Below are positions 5,661 through 6,313 of a DNA stretch of 6,313 nt, in pieces. Numbering within the stretch: the first letter of the stretch is position 1; each line of letters opens with the position of its first letter. Source of the stretch: an uncultured Collinsella sp. GTDB lineage: Bacteria > Actinomycetota > Coriobacteriia > Coriobacteriales > Coriobacteriaceae. The translations under genes were made by a program, and so were the position numbers. The notes below the pieces were generated by a model. The model was given only the letters and a program-made list of their open reading frames with translations. It ran no database searches and was not told the DNA's origin. The stretch spans positions 1-6,313 of the forward strand of contig CALGZY010000134.1 of assembly GCA_937934355.1 (NCBI GenBank), given 5' to 3'.

Positions 5661-6245
5661 TTACTCGTCAAGTGTTTCGATGCGGGGCTTGATGATGCCA
5701 TATCCACCATTCTTACGGTGATACACCACATTGATGAGGCCAGTCGTCGCGTTCTCGAACACGTAGAAGTCGTGACCCAGCAGATCGGTCTGCACCAGCG
5801 CCTGCTCCTCAGTCATCGGGGTGACGTCGATAACCTTCTCGCGGACGAGCAGGTCGTCCTCCTCCTCGGGCAGCAGCAGGTCGGCCAGATCCTCAACGCG
5901 CTCGACCGGCGCAACATCCGCGGCGCTGGCACCACCCTGGCGGTTGTCCACGACCTTGGTCTTGAACTTGCGCAGCTGGCGGGTAACCTTATCGGCGGAG
6001 AGGTCGATGGCAGCATACATATCTGCGCCGTGCTCGGCAACGCGAATCACCGAACCGCGGGCACGAGCCGTGACCTCGACGATTGCCGGGTTGGGGTTCG
6101 AGGGGTTCTTCTCATAACGAAGCACGACGTCGACTGTCATGGGCTCGATGTCGAAAACCTTGAGCGCCTCGCCGATTTTCTCATCCACATGCGCACGCAG
6201 AGCATCGGTTACCGTCGTCTTGCGTCCAGAAACCTTGATATCCAT
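5661..6245 (-). CDS. hpf: Long-form ribosome hibernation promoting factor
   Basis: 194 residues, the normal length of long Hpf. It binds the 30S decoding region and pairs ribosomes into inactive 100S dimers when growth slows. Residues 1-~97 are the S30AE/RaiA-like domain (Met-Asp-Ile-Lys-Val-Ser-Gly-Arg start, Asp-Met-Tyr-Ala-Ala-Ile-Asp-Leu at 75-82, basic Lys-Val-Thr-Arg-Gln-Leu-Arg-Lys at 86-93). Residues ~100-135 are a variable acidic linker. Residues ~139-188 are the dimerisation domain with its usual Pro-Met-Thr-Glu-Glu-Gln-Ala (143-149), Leu-Leu-Gly-His-Asp-Phe-Tyr-Val-Phe (155-163) and Asn-Val-Val-Tyr-His-Arg-Lys-Asn-Gly-Gly-Tyr-Gly (172-183). ATG at 6245 is chosen because family members start here and GGAG lies 6 nt upstream; an in-frame ATG at 6305 would add 20 unrelated residues. 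The gene has its own terminator. Confidence 0.96.
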   Translation of the reverse strand: MDIKVSGRKTTVTDALRAHVDEKIGEALKVFDIEPMTVDVVLRYEKNPSNPNPAIVEVTARARGSVIRVAEHGADMYAAIDLSADKVTRQLRKFKTKVVDNRQGGASAADVAPVERVEDLADLLLPEEEDDLLVREKVIDVTPMTEEQALVQTDLLGHDFYVFENATTGLINVVYHRKNGGYGIIKPRIETLDE

Positions 6246-6313
6246 ACGTGGCTCCAATCTGCCTCGGGGACTTACTGTACTGGCTATGTACCCATTGCCG
6301 TGCATTTAATCAC
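6246..6313 (-). promoter_or_regulatory. hpf leader with ribosome-binding site
   Basis: 68 nt upstream of hpf to the window edge. GGAG at 6255-6252 is 6 nt before the ATG and fixes the start. No confident -10/-35 pair is seen here; the promoter may lie beyond the edge. Confidence 0.5.

Noticed and set aside
6246..6305. 20-codon N-terminal extension of Hpf from ATG at 6305
   Set aside because: Family members begin at the Met-Asp-Ile-Lys-Val start, which has its own GGAG at proper spacing; the extension has no matching family sequence.

Overview
The window holds seven genes, all on the minus strand, packed with short gaps. Read in transcription order they run from the right edge to the left: long-form ribosome hibernation factor (hpf), DegV/FakB-type fatty-acid-binding protein, a 3-hydroxyisobutyrate-dehydrogenase-family oxidoreductase with a striking His/Cys-rich tail, a small membrane protein, a HEAT-repeat-like protein, an NAD-type isocitrate dehydrogenase, and a membrane-anchored SurA-N/PrsA-like foldase that runs off the left edge. 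The DNA is GC-rich with strong G/C preference at third codon positions. The antisense frames are therefore widely open, and the long plus-strand ORFs are shadows. The gene content and a long Hpf with a C-terminal dimerisation domain fit a high-GC Gram-positive anaerobe. A Coriobacteriia member such as Collinsella is my best guess, but this is inference and no marker gene proves it.

Region by region: hpf (6245-5661) is a stand-alone transcription unit ending at a clear Rho-independent terminator (5631-5600), preceded by a perfect 8-bp dyad (5635-5656). The terminator sits almost on top of the degV Shine-Dalgarno site, so degV (5581-4628) has no room for a promoter of its own after it. A 99-nt gap then separates degV from a tight cluster of four genes (4528-1209) with gaps of 5, 15 and 6 nt. 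In two of the three junctions the ribosome-binding site of the next gene lies in the last two codons of the previous gene, so translation is probably coupled. A 126-nt gap with a strong hairpin (1121-1149) separates isocitrate dehydrogenase from the foldase gene.

The most unusual thing seen is the roughly 53-residue C-terminal tail of the dehydrogenase. It has 14 His, 9 Cys and 15 acidic residues, is built from 12-residue units, and is encoded by a 36-bp tandem repeat. Such tails are known on metal chaperones and peptidyl-prolyl isomerases (SlyD, HypB, UreE), but this enzyme family needs no metal for catalysis. Other points worth a look are a foldase that seems to lack the parvulin domain and carries a long acidic cytoplasmic N-terminus, and the coupled HEAT-protein/isocitrate-dehydrogenase pair.
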